Origin: CAYTPI01 sp964439625 | GTDB lineage: Bacteria > Chloroflexota > Anaerolineae > Aggregatilineales > UBA3940 | NCBI GenBank assembly: GCA_964439625.1 | Contig: CAYTPI010000021.1 | Span: 1 to 64,000, forward strand | Direction: 5' to 3' | Length of the DNA: 64,000 nt | In this document: in pieces, positions 35,568-44,772 of the stretch | Layout: each line of letters begins with the position of its first letter | How positions within the stretch are numbered: position 1 is the first letter of the stretch | Notes under the pieces: generated by a model | What the model was told of the DNA's origin: nothing | The model's database searches: none | What the model saw: only the letters and a program-made list of their open reading frames with translations | Position numbers and translations under genes: made by a program

Positions 35568-35969
35568 CTAACCACAGGTGCCGCAAGCACTACCCTGGTC
35601 ACCAGCCGCTTCGCCTTCGCTTGTACGGAATGAGTGACCACACCCACAGCTTGAGGCTGCGTTGGGGTTATCAATACTGAAACCACCACCCATCAAGTTA
35701 TCGATGAAGTCGATGCTAGCACCTTCAAGATAGCCACGGCTGACAGCGTCAACGATAATACGAACGCCATCGAAATCCATCACAAAGTCATTTTCCTGTG
35801 GGTTGCCTTCAAATGCCATACCATACTGCATGCCAGAGCAACCGCCACCTGAAACAAAAACACGTAAACCATGCTCAGATAATTCTTTCTGCTCAAGAAG
35901 GTTCCTGATGCGTTCTGATGCGGCTGGCGTCACACTAACAAATGGTTCAACTGATACTAGGTCTGCCAT
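35568..35969 (-). CDS. A-type iron-sulfur carrier (IscA/ErpA family)
   Basis: 133 residues with the HesB/IscA fold. The three conserved cysteines are in GGCSGMQYG (near residue 44) and SCGCGHSF (near residue 109). A Cys-containing tail ending CGTCG is extra. The protein delivers or stores [Fe-S] clusters for apoenzymes such as the radical SAM protein and redox enzymes nearby. The SufR-like regulator gene lies upstream on the same strand, which suggests control of cluster supply. The 183-base gap between them leaves room for an own promoter. Confidence 0.92.
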   Translation of the reverse strand: MADLVSVEPFVSVTPAASERIRNLLEQKELSEHGLRVFVSGGGCSGMQYGMAFEGNPQENDFVMDFDGVRIIVDAVSRGYLEGASIDFIDNLMGGGFSIDNPNAASSCGCGHSFRTSEGEAAGDQGSACGTCG

Positions 35970-36152
35970 AATGTCTCCTTGAAAGTAAATAGAAAGTGCT
36001 GTGATTTTCTCTACTTAAACCGAGCAAGAGCGGTGTCTATCGGTTGAAATCTTTCGTGATGTTGATCTTGTTAGAAAATGATGCACTTTCTTGCTTAACT
36101 GAATCATAGTCTAACAGGCAAACACCATTTGTTCAATAAAATAGATATTTAT

Positions 36153-36791
36153 CTAGTTAACTGTTTCTTTTTCAGGCGCTGGGATCAGGTACGAACAAGA
36201 CTCCGCCCCATCTTGTATTGAGCTAATCTGCCGTGGAACAACGCCCAGCAATTTGCTAATATAGCGCATATCCAGTTGACAAAGTTCATCGTGCTCAACG
36301 GCGACTTTATTATAGGGGCAGTTCGTGGTGTGCAGCACAAACCCCGCTGCTGTCTCTTCCCATTCAGCCCCATACCCTTGGTCGATCAGATGGTCGACGA
36401 CATGTATCAGACGTTTTTCCAATGTTTCGTCAGGAGCAACCCGGTCTAGTTCCGCAGCCATGCGGTCGGCTACACCCTCAAAAATTACATTGAACTGTTG
36501 CTCTGGAAGCGTCTCTTTCATCTCACTGATGATATGAACCGTTAGGTTATCCATATTGTCTTCGAAAAGCCCATCAGCGCGAGAAGTTAGCCGGTAGACG
36601 TACTTAGGGCGCCCGGGGGTATCTCGGTGAAGGATATCCGGCTCAGCTACGAATCCCTCTTCTCTTAGCACATCAAGGTGATGCCTAATGGTAACGGCTG
36701 TCAAATCACCTAGCGCGGTGCTCAGGTCACCAACAGTAGCTTCCTTTTTTTTGCGTAGATATTCAAGAATCTTTTGGCGTGTTTTTTGCAT
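36153..36791 (-). CDS. SufR-like iron-sulfur-responsive transcriptional regulator
   Basis: 212 residues. An N-terminal winged helix-turn-helix (about 1-75) has TVGDLSTALGDLTAVTIRHHLDVLREEGF and the wing RDTPGRPKYVYRLT, as in the SufR / DeoR-like group. The C-terminal domain has cysteines at CPYNK, ELCQLD and ESCSY, similar in arrangement to the cluster-binding cysteines of cyanobacterial SufR. That protein represses suf genes when holding an Fe-S cluster. Adjacent to an A-type carrier gene, it is likely a local Fe-S homeostasis regulator. One of the canonical four Cys cannot be assigned with certainty. Confidence 0.8.
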   Translation of the reverse strand: MQKTRQKILEYLRKKKEATVGDLSTALGDLTAVTIRHHLDVLREEGFVAEPDILHRDTPGRPKYVYRLTSRADGLFEDNMDNLTVHIISEMKETLPEQQFNVIFEGVADRMAAELDRVAPDETLEKRLIHVVDHLIDQGYGAEWEETAAGFVLHTTNCPYNKVAVEHDELCQLDMRYISKLLGVVPRQISSIQDGAESCSYLIPAPEKETVN

Positions 36792-36972
36792 GCACCGATC
36801 TCCACATGGGGACGGTATTTGTCACTATTGTTAGTGTATTGGAAGCAATAATTAAAGTCAAATTAGTCTAGTTTATGGGAAAGCATACCTAATGTAATTT
36901 ATTTATAAGAATATGAAGCGCTCCGGTCGGTTGACTTTAGGCTTAGTATGATTTGGTCGAGTGAAAGGTGCA

Positions 36973-37010
36973 AAAGGCCAAAAGCACGGTTCAGCGTGCT
37001 TCTGGCCTTT
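36973..37010 (-). terminator. Rho-independent terminator
   Basis: A 16-base-pair stem with one mismatch (36973-36988 with 36995-37010) and a six-base loop. Read on the minus strand it ends in GGCCTTTTG. It lies 28 bases beyond the stop of the minus-strand lipoprotein gene at 37038. Confidence 0.85.
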
Positions 37011-37037
37011 ATTAGGTCTAAGTGTGAAACCCAAAAG

Positions 37038-38279
37038 CTAATAAGTCGGTACGAGTTCTAACGGCGGTACTGTGACCTCAATCCCCGGTATGAGCAGATC
37101 GTTGGGAGCTTCTTGCAACGGCGGCGAAGCGGTTGTCGTCTCGGTTTCTGTCTCTTCAGGCGTAACAGTCTCGGTTTTCGTTCCCTCAGGTGTCATTGTC
37201 TCAGTACCGCCGCTGTAGGCATTGACGGTCACTGAGAGCGTGCTAGACACTGAGCCAGCCGTCGCACGCACAGTATACGATCCAGATGATGTATAGGTGT
37301 AGTCCGTGACAAACGAGCGAGACTCACCAGCTGTCAATGTTGCACTGCCTAAGCTGATCGCGGGTGAGTTACCACCAAGCGGATACAAGACGGCCTCGGT
37401 TGGGCTTGTGGCATCAGCACCACCATTATTGATGATGGTGACCGTAATCGTCACAGTTGCTTGGTCAGTATCATTTAGATTAATGCTGGTTGGCATCGAA
37501 ATACTGCTAATCTGAACATCAACTGTAGCGGTACCGCCTTCTGTGGTCGCGGTTTCAGTCTCCGTCTCTGATGCGGTCTCTGTGGCTACCGTTGGTTGTG
37601 CACCACCTGAGCCACCACTTGCAGTTCCAGTCACAGGTACATTTGAACAATCACCTGTTGTGCTGACATAGGGTACAGAAATCCACCCAACGCTGCCTGG
37701 GGCACTGCTAAACTCGATCTGCCACCATGTGGAACCCGCATCACGCCCAGTAATTGGCGCTGTCTGTCCAAGTTGCAGGATGCCTGCAATCGCAAAGTTA
37801 GTACCGGGGCCGGTGCGAACGTTGAGGTCTGTATTAGAACGGGCTGTACAGGGCTCAACAGCTTCTTCTGCCTCGGCCTCGTCTTCCGTGGCCTCAGCAA
37901 CGTTGACGGTGATCAGGGCTGGGTCGCTAGCGTTGTCTTCTTCATCATAGGCAACAACTTGAATACTGTAGCTGCCTGTTGCATTCGGTATCCACGGCTG
38001 TACCAAGGCAAACAAGCCCATACTATCACCCTCAGGCGTATTGTCAGAGCGCATGACTTGACCATTCACGCTCAGTTCAACACGGCTGACCCCTTCGTCA
38101 TCGGTTGAGGTGGACTGTACAGGAACTTCATCACCCACTTCTACTTCAGTGCCTGCCGCTGGACTGTTTATGACCACACTAGGGGGTTCACTACTGCTAC
38201 CCACTCCAGGTAAGTTACAAGCCGCAAGGGCTAAAACTACCCAACTTAATATCAATACAGCAAATGATTTACGTTTCAT
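37038..38279 (-). CDS. Surface lipoprotein with Ig-like, SH3b and CARDB domains
   Basis: 413 residues. The signal peptide has lipobox ALAAC (near residue 20). A bacterial Ig-like domain (about 30-128) contains VVINSPAAGTEVEVGDEVPV. After an acidic Glu/Ala linker comes an SH3b domain (about 143-212) with DLNVRTGPGTNF and GWISVPYV. A Thr/Glu/Ser linker leads to a CARDB-like domain (about 255-355). The tail is Thr/Pro rich. This is a lipid-anchored wall-associated protein with no enzyme domain, probably binding peptidoglycan or another surface polymer. A strong terminator follows. Confidence 0.85.
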   Translation of the reverse strand: MKRKSFAVLILSWVVLALAACNLPGVGSSSEPPSVVINSPAAGTEVEVGDEVPVQSTSTDDEGVSRVELSVNGQVMRSDNTPEGDSMGLFALVQPWIPNATGSYSIQVVAYDEEDNASDPALITVNVAEATEDEAEAEEAVEPCTARSNTDLNVRTGPGTNFAIAGILQLGQTAPITGRDAGSTWWQIEFSSAPGSVGWISVPYVSTTGDCSNVPVTGTASGGSGGAQPTVATETASETETETATTEGGTATVDVQISSISMPTSINLNDTDQATVTITVTIINNGGADATSPTEAVLYPLGGNSPAISLGSATLTAGESRSFVTDYTYTSSGSYTVRATAGSVSSTLSVTVNAYSGGTETMTPEGTKTETVTPEETETETTTASPPLQEAPNDLLIPGIEVTVPPLELVPTY

Positions 38280-38462
38280 AACTGGCTCCTTACAAAGTGT
38301 TACCAGAATAATGTCTTATGCTATTCTAGCATACAAGTAGATCATGTGCTTTTGAGTACAAAACGACACTCATCGTTAGAGCGAGAGGTATTACGGGTGA
38401 CTATCAGTCCAGTTGAGGTCTCAACAAGATCGGTATAATGATTTCGGAAAGGTAGCCCAACA

Positions 38463-40115
38463 ATGCGAAATGCCACGCTTGACGCTTTACTCGAAGCAGC
38501 ACATTCACCAGACATCGAACAACGCGCAACTGCTATTTGGGCGCTTCGCCATCACGCTGACAATGCAACAGAACGCCTGCTCGATGCACTGCAAGACTCA
38601 GAGCCTGTCGTTCGGGAGGCGGCTGCAGCAGCTTTGGGTGCATCCAAAAACGAAGCAGGGCTTTGGCGTTTACTGGAAACACTCGGAGACCGTCACTATG
38701 CTGTCGCCGCGATGGCAGCGAAATCGCTGGGGGCAATTGCCCAGCAAGCCGCCGTCCCAGGTTTAATCCAAGCATTACGCAGCGCCTCTCCAGAAGTACG
38801 CCAGGCTGCCGCGCGCGCACTCAGTCTCATTGGGGATCAAGCAGCAGTCCCCTACATCCAAAAACTAGCCCGAACCGACATTGATGCTGTCCGAAATGTT
38901 GCCCGTGAGGCTCTTTTGCGCCTGCAGTATGGAAAAGATGGCCCGGTCTTCGAACCAGAAGTCATTGACTTTAAGATCATCGCCAGACGAGAGAAGCGCC
39001 AACATCTGTGGGCGCGTTATGCCGTGGCGGCTCTCCTACTGATTGCCTTTATTCCGACTGGCTATGCCTTGCTGACAGTGGTGGAGCAAAGCGATATCGT
39101 ACTAAGCGGCTTCGCGGGGGCACTCCCGCCAGAGTTTACGCCACAGCCCTCGATCAGTGCCTTGGCGGAGTACAACATCGACACGCGCCTCTACCAACCC
39201 AGTGCATCATCAGCGTATTTCTTTATGGCACTTTCACCGGATGGGGAGCAGCTCGCTGCGGGTACCTCTAGCATTGACATCTGGGATACTAGAAGTGGGG
39301 AACTTCTCTATACCATTCCTAGAATTACAAATAGTGCTGTCTATTCTCTTGCATTCAGCCCAGATGGCAGTCTGCTAGCTACCGGTAGTGATGATATCGT
39401 GTATTTGTACGACGCTAAAACAGGCGACCTTTTGAGCACGTTGATCGGGTTAGATGGCGCTATTCACGGGCTCACGTTTGATCTCGCTGGTCGCAACTTG
39501 TTTGGCGTCAGCACCCATGTTGTTATGTGGAACATCGAAACGGGCAGTGTACTTCGCAATATTCCGACTGCTGATTACGACGGCAGCATGATCAGTTTTG
39601 CCTATGATGAACAGTCACGGCGCTTTGCAACTGGTATGCGTCTGCCAAAAGAACATAACGCTTGGCTGTGGGATATTGACACCAATACAATTCTGTTTAA
39701 GTTTGATGTCGTTGGCCCTACGGCCCCACTTGGCAGCGCCAACCCAGTCGAAGCGCTGGCCTATTCACCAGATGGACGCTACTTAGCAACCGCTCCTGGC
39801 TATGCTCAAACCCCATCGGATAGTCGAGCAAGGCCGATTACTATCTGGGATGTCAATCAAGGTGTAGCTGCACTGAAATTGGAGGGGCACACCAACGGCG
39901 TGACCGCATTGACCTATCTACGAGAGGGGCGTATCCTCGTCTCAACTTCATATGATGAGACAATCAAGTTTTGGGATACGCAAACAGGTCAGCTATTAGA
40001 AACACTCTCACCAGGCGGGCGCATCTATGATGTTGCCGTTAGCCAAAATAACAACGTCCTTGTTACCCTCACGGATGACTCTATTGCTGTGTGGCAGTCA
40101 GTGATTTTGGAATAA
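38463..40115 (+). CDS. HEAT-repeat / transmembrane / WD40 propeller protein
   Basis: 550 residues with GGAAAGG before the ATG. HEAT-like repeats occupy about 1-150 (VVREAAAAALGAS, EVRQAAARALSLIGD, AVRNVAREALLRL). A transmembrane helix lies at about 184-206. A WD40-type propeller fills about 240-550, with repeats such as LAFSPDGSLLATGSDD, LAYSPDGRYLATAPG and TIKFWDTQTGQLLETL. The HEAT half should be cytoplasmic and the propeller outside. Both parts are interaction modules; no catalytic domain is seen. It stands as a single gene. Confidence 0.85.
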   Translation: MRNATLDALLEAAHSPDIEQRATAIWALRHHADNATERLLDALQDSEPVVREAAAAALGASKNEAGLWRLLETLGDRHYAVAAMAAKSLGAIAQQAAVPGLIQALRSASPEVRQAAARALSLIGDQAAVPYIQKLARTDIDAVRNVAREALLRLQYGKDGPVFEPEVIDFKIIARREKRQHLWARYAVAALLLIAFIPTGYALLTVVEQSDIVLSGFAGALPPEFTPQPSISALAEYNIDTRLYQPSASSAYFFMALSPDGEQLAAGTSSIDIWDTRSGELLYTIPRITNSAVYSLAFSPDGSLLATGSDDIVYLYDAKTGDLLSTLIGLDGAIHGLTFDLAGRNLFGVSTHVVMWNIETGSVLRNIPTADYDGSMISFAYDEQSRRFATGMRLPKEHNAWLWDIDTNTILFKFDVVGPTAPLGSANPVEALAYSPDGRYLATAPGYAQTPSDSRARPITIWDVNQGVAALKLEGHTNGVTALTYLREGRILVSTSYDETIKFWDTQTGQLLETLSPGGRIYDVAVSQNNNVLVTLTDDSIAVWQSVILE

Positions 40116-40140
40116 AAAACGGCGCATAACTTGTGCGCCG
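40113..40140 (-). terminator. Terminator of the tRNA-Gln gene
   Basis: CGGCGCA (40120-40126) pairs with TGCGCCG (40134-40140). On the minus strand the stem is followed directly by TTTTTTA, so it serves the minus-strand tRNA. It also overlaps the stop of the plus-strand WD40 gene. Confidence 0.8.
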
Positions 40141-40165
40141 CCTCAGTATGGTTGCTTAAATTTAA

Positions 40166-40235
40166 TCCGGGGAAGGGATTCGAACCCCTACCAACGGGAC
40201 CAAAACCCGCTGTTCTGCCATTAAACTACCCCGGA
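40166..40235 (-). tRNA. tRNA-Gln (anticodon UUG)
   Basis: On the minus strand the acceptor arms TCCGGGG and CCCCGGA pair fully. The T arm contains GGTTCGAATCC. The anticodon stem GCGGG/CCCGT encloses a TTTTGGT loop, giving anticodon TTG. The D arm carries TAGTTTAATGGCAGAA. CCA is not encoded. Confidence 0.95.
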
Positions 40236-40334
40236 ACGTGCTTTGTAGTATATCGAGTTTGGACACCTGTCTCAAATCAATTTATGTATAGGCTGGGAAG
40301 CCGCCCTTCAGATGAAGAAGGGCGTGCTGCTCCC

Positions 40335-41492
40335 CTACTCCTCTGTGATGCCTTGCACAGTCACTAAGAAGTTCGCAGGGGCACCATCAATCTCTATCAA
40401 CGTAAGTTCAAAGCGCGTCATTTCTTCTGGCTCAAGCCGCTGCTGAGCAACAAGCGTGTTACCAACCCCGATGACCTCACCATCTTCATTGAAGACAGTC
40501 ACAATAGCTTTGACGAGGTTTGCGGTTTGGCCACCGATATTGGTCACTTCACCGAAGACTATCAATGATTCATCCTCACTGAAATCCGCATCCGCTAGTA
40601 CATCGAAATACTCTGAGTCATAAAACGTGGTGTCTTCCAGATTTTCGTAGCTAGCTGAAGCTGCTAGGTCAAAGCGTAATGTATTTGGCGGCGTACCTCC
40701 CACTAGAGTAATGATGAAGGGGGCAAATTCACCAGGTTCGAGTAAATCAGTTGAGAGGAACGTGTCTTGTTCGGTAAGCAGGCGATCTTCAGGGCCGTAC
40801 AGTAGGGCGCGTACCCGCACAAACGACATGGGTAGGTCAGCATCATTCGATACTTGACCCAAAATGACCAGGTCACCCTGTGCATTTTCATAGAAATTTA
40901 CGTTGGCAAAGCCAACGGCATCGGCTCCTCGTGGGCCACCACCCCCTATGCGAATGACACTGAACCAATCGGTTTCTGTATCAATTTCGAGCGTGTCAAT
41001 GACGCTGGAGAGAACCCGTCGCAAACCAGGATCGGTTGGGATGCGCGTGGTCATTACCACGAAGTAATCCTTATGGATAGAAGCAAAATCATTGAACTCA
41101 CCATCTGCCAGCACATACTGATAACGCACACTGTCATCGGGTTGCACGCTTTGAACCGCCTCGTCGATCTCAATTTCGCGGCGGTCAAGATAGGCGTTGT
41201 ACAACCCTTGAATATCAGTTGAGTTGGCATCGAGCGCGTCAGCACTGACTACGTAAACACCCATCACTGATTGACCCAAATTGGGCGGTGAGAATTCTAC
41301 GTTAAGCGCAAACTCATTGGATTTATCACTGATGACCCACGTTGCAGGCAAACGCACGCTAAACACACCAGCCGGATGCTGGTATGTGGCAAACCCAGCA
41401 GAGTCAACCAACAAAGACGTTTCAGGCGGTTGGCAACCACTGACGAGAAGCATCACCAGTAAAGTAATAAGTCGTTTTAGTGTGGGTTGCAT
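40335..41492 (-). CDS. Lipoprotein with FxLYD-type domains
   Basis: 385 residues starting at ATG 41492. The frame is open to 41528, but that region overlaps the terminator of the upstream gene. The signal peptide ends in lipobox LVSGC. A first domain (about 30-165) resembles PsbP/DUF1795-like stress-lipoprotein folds (HPAGVFSVRLPATW). Two FxLYD-like beta domains follow (about 180-280 and 285-385), with NVNFYENAQGDLVILGQVSN and SLIVFGEVTN. FxLYD domains occur in Gram-positive-type surface proteins of unknown role. No catalytic motif. Confidence 0.78.
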   Translation of the reverse strand: MQPTLKRLITLLVMLLVSGCQPPETSLLVDSAGFATYQHPAGVFSVRLPATWVISDKSNEFALNVEFSPPNLGQSVMGVYVVSADALDANSTDIQGLYNAYLDRREIEIDEAVQSVQPDDSVRYQYVLADGEFNDFASIHKDYFVVMTTRIPTDPGLRRVLSSVIDTLEIDTETDWFSVIRIGGGGPRGADAVGFANVNFYENAQGDLVILGQVSNDADLPMSFVRVRALLYGPEDRLLTEQDTFLSTDLLEPGEFAPFIITLVGGTPPNTLRFDLAASASYENLEDTTFYDSEYFDVLADADFSEDESLIVFGEVTNIGGQTANLVKAIVTVFNEDGEVIGVGNTLVAQQRLEPEEMTRFELTLIEIDGAPANFLVTVQGITEE

Positions 41493-41535
41493 GGGCGCAA
41501 TTGTGTGCGCTCCGAGGTATTTGCGCAAGAGAAAA

Positions 41536-41564
41536 CGGGCCAGTACATCAAAGATACTGACCCG
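41536..41564 (-). terminator. Rho-independent terminator after the thioredoxin reductase gene
   Basis: CGGGCCAGTA (41536-41545) pairs with TACTGACCCG (41555-41564), with one mismatch. On the minus strand the stem is followed by TTTTCTCTT. It lies 20 bases beyond the stop of the minus-strand gene at 41585. Confidence 0.82.
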
Positions 41565-41584
41565 CTCATTGAAATGATAATCAG

Positions 41585-42838
41585 TTAGTCGCCGGCAACA
41601 GCAATCGCATCAGCTTCAATCGACTTACGATCACTGATGTCTCCGAGGCTCTCTAAATAGTTGCGTACCATTATCGATGCCGTCGCCCCTTCACCTGCGG
41701 CAGAGACGGCCTGCTTTGTACTGCCTGTACGGGCATCACCTGCGGCAAAAACGCCCTCAAGCGACGTTTGCAACATGCCATCTGTGACGAGAAACCCAGA
41801 GCGATCTTTCTCAATGGAGGCTGGCAGGAAGCTTGTGTTAGGAGTCAAACCAATGAAGACAAAAATACCGTCAGGGTTCCATTCCTCAACCTCGCCAGTT
41901 TCGCGGTTCTGAACCAGCACCTTCTCAAGTGTTTCATCCTCACCAATCACTAGTTCTTGTACGGCGTGGTTTGTGACGACCTCCATCTGGTCTTTCTCGG
42001 CAACTTTATCCTGAAGAATTTTGCTGGCCTTAACCTTAGATGAGAATTCTACAATCTTGACATGCTTGGCATGCTTCGTCAGGAAGATTCCTTCTTCAAA
42101 ACCACTGTTACCCCCACCCACAACAAGGACATCCTTACCTTTGTAGAAAGCACCATCGCAGGTCGCACAGAAGTGGACATTCTTACCGATCAGTTCTGTC
42201 TCACCCGGCACCCCTAGCCGGCGGTATTGGCTGCCTGTTGAGATAACGACGGAACGCCCATGGTAGGTGCTATCTTGCGTTTTTACGTGGAGAATATTGT
42301 GATCGCGAACGATATCCTCAACTTGCTGACCCGCCCGAATGACTGTCCCAAAGCGTTCAGCTTGGGCCACAAGACTATCCGCAAACTCTTGACCAGAAAT
42401 ACCATCGGGGAAACCCGGAAAGTTATCCAAAACGTTGGTTACGCTGGCTTGCCCGCCAAGATTACCCTTTTCCAGCAGCAAAACATTCAAGCCCTCACGA
42501 GTGGCATAGATTGCCGTCGTTAGGCCAGCTGGGCCGCCACCAATGACAATCACGTCCCAGAATTCTCTGTCGACAAAGTCCTCAGTTAGGCCTAGCTTTT
42601 CTCCTAGTTCAACGTCGCTTGGCTCAACTAAAATATCACCATCAGGGAAGATAATTGTTGGGATAATGCGGAGACCATTGTTGATCTTTTCAACATAGGC
42701 AGTTGCTTCTTCGTTATCATCCACATCGATCCACTCATAATCGATCTCATTCTTCAAAAGAAAATTCTTTGAGCGTTTGCAATCAGGGCACCAGGTTGCC
42801 CCATAAAGCATAATCTTATCTTGGTTGTTGTCAGCCAT
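41585..42838 (-). CDS. Glutaredoxin-thioredoxin reductase fusion protein
   Basis: 417 residues. Residues 1-85 form a glutaredoxin/mycoredoxin-like domain with active site TWCPDC (near residue 18) and cis-Pro in IIPTIIF. Residues about 93-400 are a complete low-molecular-weight thioredoxin reductase: FAD site GGGPAGL, redox pair FCATCDG, NADPH site GGGNSGFEEG and the C-terminal GDARTG FAD motif. The fusion suggests electrons pass from NADPH through the CATC pair to the attached CPDC domain. It is cytosolic and part of thiol homeostasis. A typical bacterial TrxB lacks the N-terminal domain. Confidence 0.92.
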   Translation of the reverse strand: MADNNQDKIMLYGATWCPDCKRSKNFLLKNEIDYEWIDVDDNEEATAYVEKINNGLRIIPTIIFPDGDILVEPSDVELGEKLGLTEDFVDREFWDVIVIGGGPAGLTTAIYATREGLNVLLLEKGNLGGQASVTNVLDNFPGFPDGISGQEFADSLVAQAERFGTVIRAGQQVEDIVRDHNILHVKTQDSTYHGRSVVISTGSQYRRLGVPGETELIGKNVHFCATCDGAFYKGKDVLVVGGGNSGFEEGIFLTKHAKHVKIVEFSSKVKASKILQDKVAEKDQMEVVTNHAVQELVIGEDETLEKVLVQNRETGEVEEWNPDGIFVFIGLTPNTSFLPASIEKDRSGFLVTDGMLQTSLEGVFAAGDARTGSTKQAVSAAGEGATASIMVRNYLESLGDISDRKSIEADAIAVAGD

Positions 42839-42918
42839 TACTAAGCTCCTGCTTGATTAGTCATTTCTAATATTAGGACGCTCAAAACTATCGCCACCTT
42901 ACGCAGCTTGGCGTTTTT

Positions 42919-44652
42919 TTATTCATTTGTTACGGCAAATCTCGGAGGCAAACCTTTCTCTAGCACTACTCGGTGTTGCTCTTGGAGCACTGTAAGTGTT
43001 TTTTTAATTTGTGCTTCACGCTCATCAGCACGCCAACCGAGCGCTTCTTGTACAGCGTCTGCAATATCTTCTAAGGCCTCTCGTGTTACCAACCCCTGCC
43101 AAGCTAACGTCGAGCGCCTCAGCAAGATGTCGGCTAACGTTACCACTTTCTCATGCTGGGCAAGGTACAGAATTTCACGGTAACTATACGCATCCAACCC
43201 CTTAATTGATCTATCTTCACCCGCGGTAATGAATTGAGCAATCTTCAGTGACAATGTACCGTAGCGTTCAAACAACTGCCTAAGCCGTTCGGCCCATATA
43301 TCAAAGCGTTCTGCGTTGTCTTTGATGAACTGTTCCACTACATGTTCAGTCTGTGGGTAGAGTGCCCCACCACCGATTGGAAGATCGCGTGTGCTAACCT
43401 TACGCTGCTTACCAAGACGAATAAGAACGACGTCTGTCACCTGCTCACTGAAAGCGCGATAACTTGTCCACTTACCGCCAACTAAAGACAACACAGGCAT
43501 CTTCAAGGAGTCGTTCGGCTCAATCACCTTTATACTGTGATCTCGGCTGATCTGCCCAGTTGTATTGGCATCAACCGCGGGTAAGGGGCGCACACCTGAA
43601 AAAGTAAAGATGATGTCGTCCTCAGTGATCGCAAGACCGGGGAAGATATGTTCACTAATGTTCAGAATATAGTCCAGTTCTTCATCGTCTATGGTGCTAA
43701 CAGGTTGCTCAACACGAATATCTGTCGTGCCCATAATGACTCGCTCCTGCCAAGGGAAGATCAAGGTGATGCGACCATCTTTGTTCTCGAAGAAGAATTC
43801 GCTTCCGTCGGTTGCCTGATGCAGCGCCGGGTGATCAACGATGATGTGAGAGCCTTTCGTCCCGCCGATGAATTTCGTGTCTTGCTTCATCTTGCCGTTT
43901 GCCATATCGATCCACGGGCCAGCAGCATTGATGATGATCTTTGGGCGCACATCGAGGGCTTCGCCCGAAACCTGATCCAATAGGCGAACTGTATCGCCAG
44001 AAGCTGCTTCTAATTTCAGGTAATTCACAGCATAAGCGCGTGTGTCCATTTCACCAACTTCACCATCCAACATAAGCTCGACGACGATACGTTCTGGGGA
44101 GGTCATATAACCATCATAATAGGTCGCTGTTGCTTTCACATCTGGGTTGAGCTTTGGAAATTTCTTGAGGGACTCTGTGTGCCCAGAAAAACTGTGTGTT
44201 GGCATGCTCCGATCATTGCGCGTGAACCAATCATAGATGATTAAACCTATGCGAATAACGACACTACCACGCTCGCTGGGTTTATCGAGAAGACCCATAA
44301 ACTTTAGCGGTGCATTCAATAACCCGGAAAAGGTCTTAAACATAGGGATGGTGGTTCGCAGTGGCTTAGCGTAATGGGGCGCATTGCGCAGCAGCCGGTT
44401 ACGTTCGTGCAGCGCCTCCCTGACCAGCCGAAATTCACCGTTTTCTAAATAACGAATACCACCGTGCAGCATATGCGAAGACGTCATACTGGTGCCAGAG
44501 CAAAAATCATTTTGTTCCGCTAGCACCACATTGATGCCATTCGCGGCGAGGTCACGGAACGTGCCGGCTCCATTCACACCGCCCCCAACAATCAACACAT
44601 CAATCTCTGGTTCGGCCTGCAGTGAGTCCAATTGAGCTTGACGTTCTGCCAT
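42919..44652 (-). CDS. glpD: Aerobic glycerol-3-phosphate dehydrogenase (FAD)
   Basis: 577 residues. The N-terminal FAD-binding motif GGGVNGAG (near residue 22) and the family signature SSHMLHGGIRYLE (near 57) identify GlpD/GlpA-type flavoproteins. PWQERVIMGTTD and GVRPL are also present, and the C-terminal DAO_C helical domain (about 430-560) is complete. It oxidises sn-glycerol 3-phosphate to dihydroxyacetone phosphate and passes electrons to quinone at the membrane. No glpK or glpF is adjacent, so its role could be in lipid or glycerol turnover. Confidence 0.92.
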   Translation of the reverse strand: MAERQAQLDSLQAEPEIDVLIVGGGVNGAGTFRDLAANGINVVLAEQNDFCSGTSMTSSHMLHGGIRYLENGEFRLVREALHERNRLLRNAPHYAKPLRTTIPMFKTFSGLLNAPLKFMGLLDKPSERGSVVIRIGLIIYDWFTRNDRSMPTHSFSGHTESLKKFPKLNPDVKATATYYDGYMTSPERIVVELMLDGEVGEMDTRAYAVNYLKLEAASGDTVRLLDQVSGEALDVRPKIIINAAGPWIDMANGKMKQDTKFIGGTKGSHIIVDHPALHQATDGSEFFFENKDGRITLIFPWQERVIMGTTDIRVEQPVSTIDDEELDYILNISEHIFPGLAITEDDIIFTFSGVRPLPAVDANTTGQISRDHSIKVIEPNDSLKMPVLSLVGGKWTSYRAFSEQVTDVVLIRLGKQRKVSTRDLPIGGGALYPQTEHVVEQFIKDNAERFDIWAERLRQLFERYGTLSLKIAQFITAGEDRSIKGLDAYSYREILYLAQHEKVVTLADILLRRSTLAWQGLVTREALEDIADAVQEALGWRADEREAQIKKTLTVLQEQHRVVLEKGLPPRFAVTNE

Positions 44653-44772
44653 GTTATCTTGCCTCTCTCATACTTTCTATGTATATATCTATCGAAAGCG
44701 AATTAGTTACACTAGGCCTAGAGTTTAGACGCAAGTAATTAGAACAGGATATTCGAGCAAGCTCAACGTAAT

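Noticed and set aside
42891..42921. Hairpin CGCCA...TGGCG followed by seven T on the plus strand between two minus-strand genes
   Set aside because: The stem is only five base pairs with a 12-base loop and there is no plus-strand gene to terminate, so it is probably chance.
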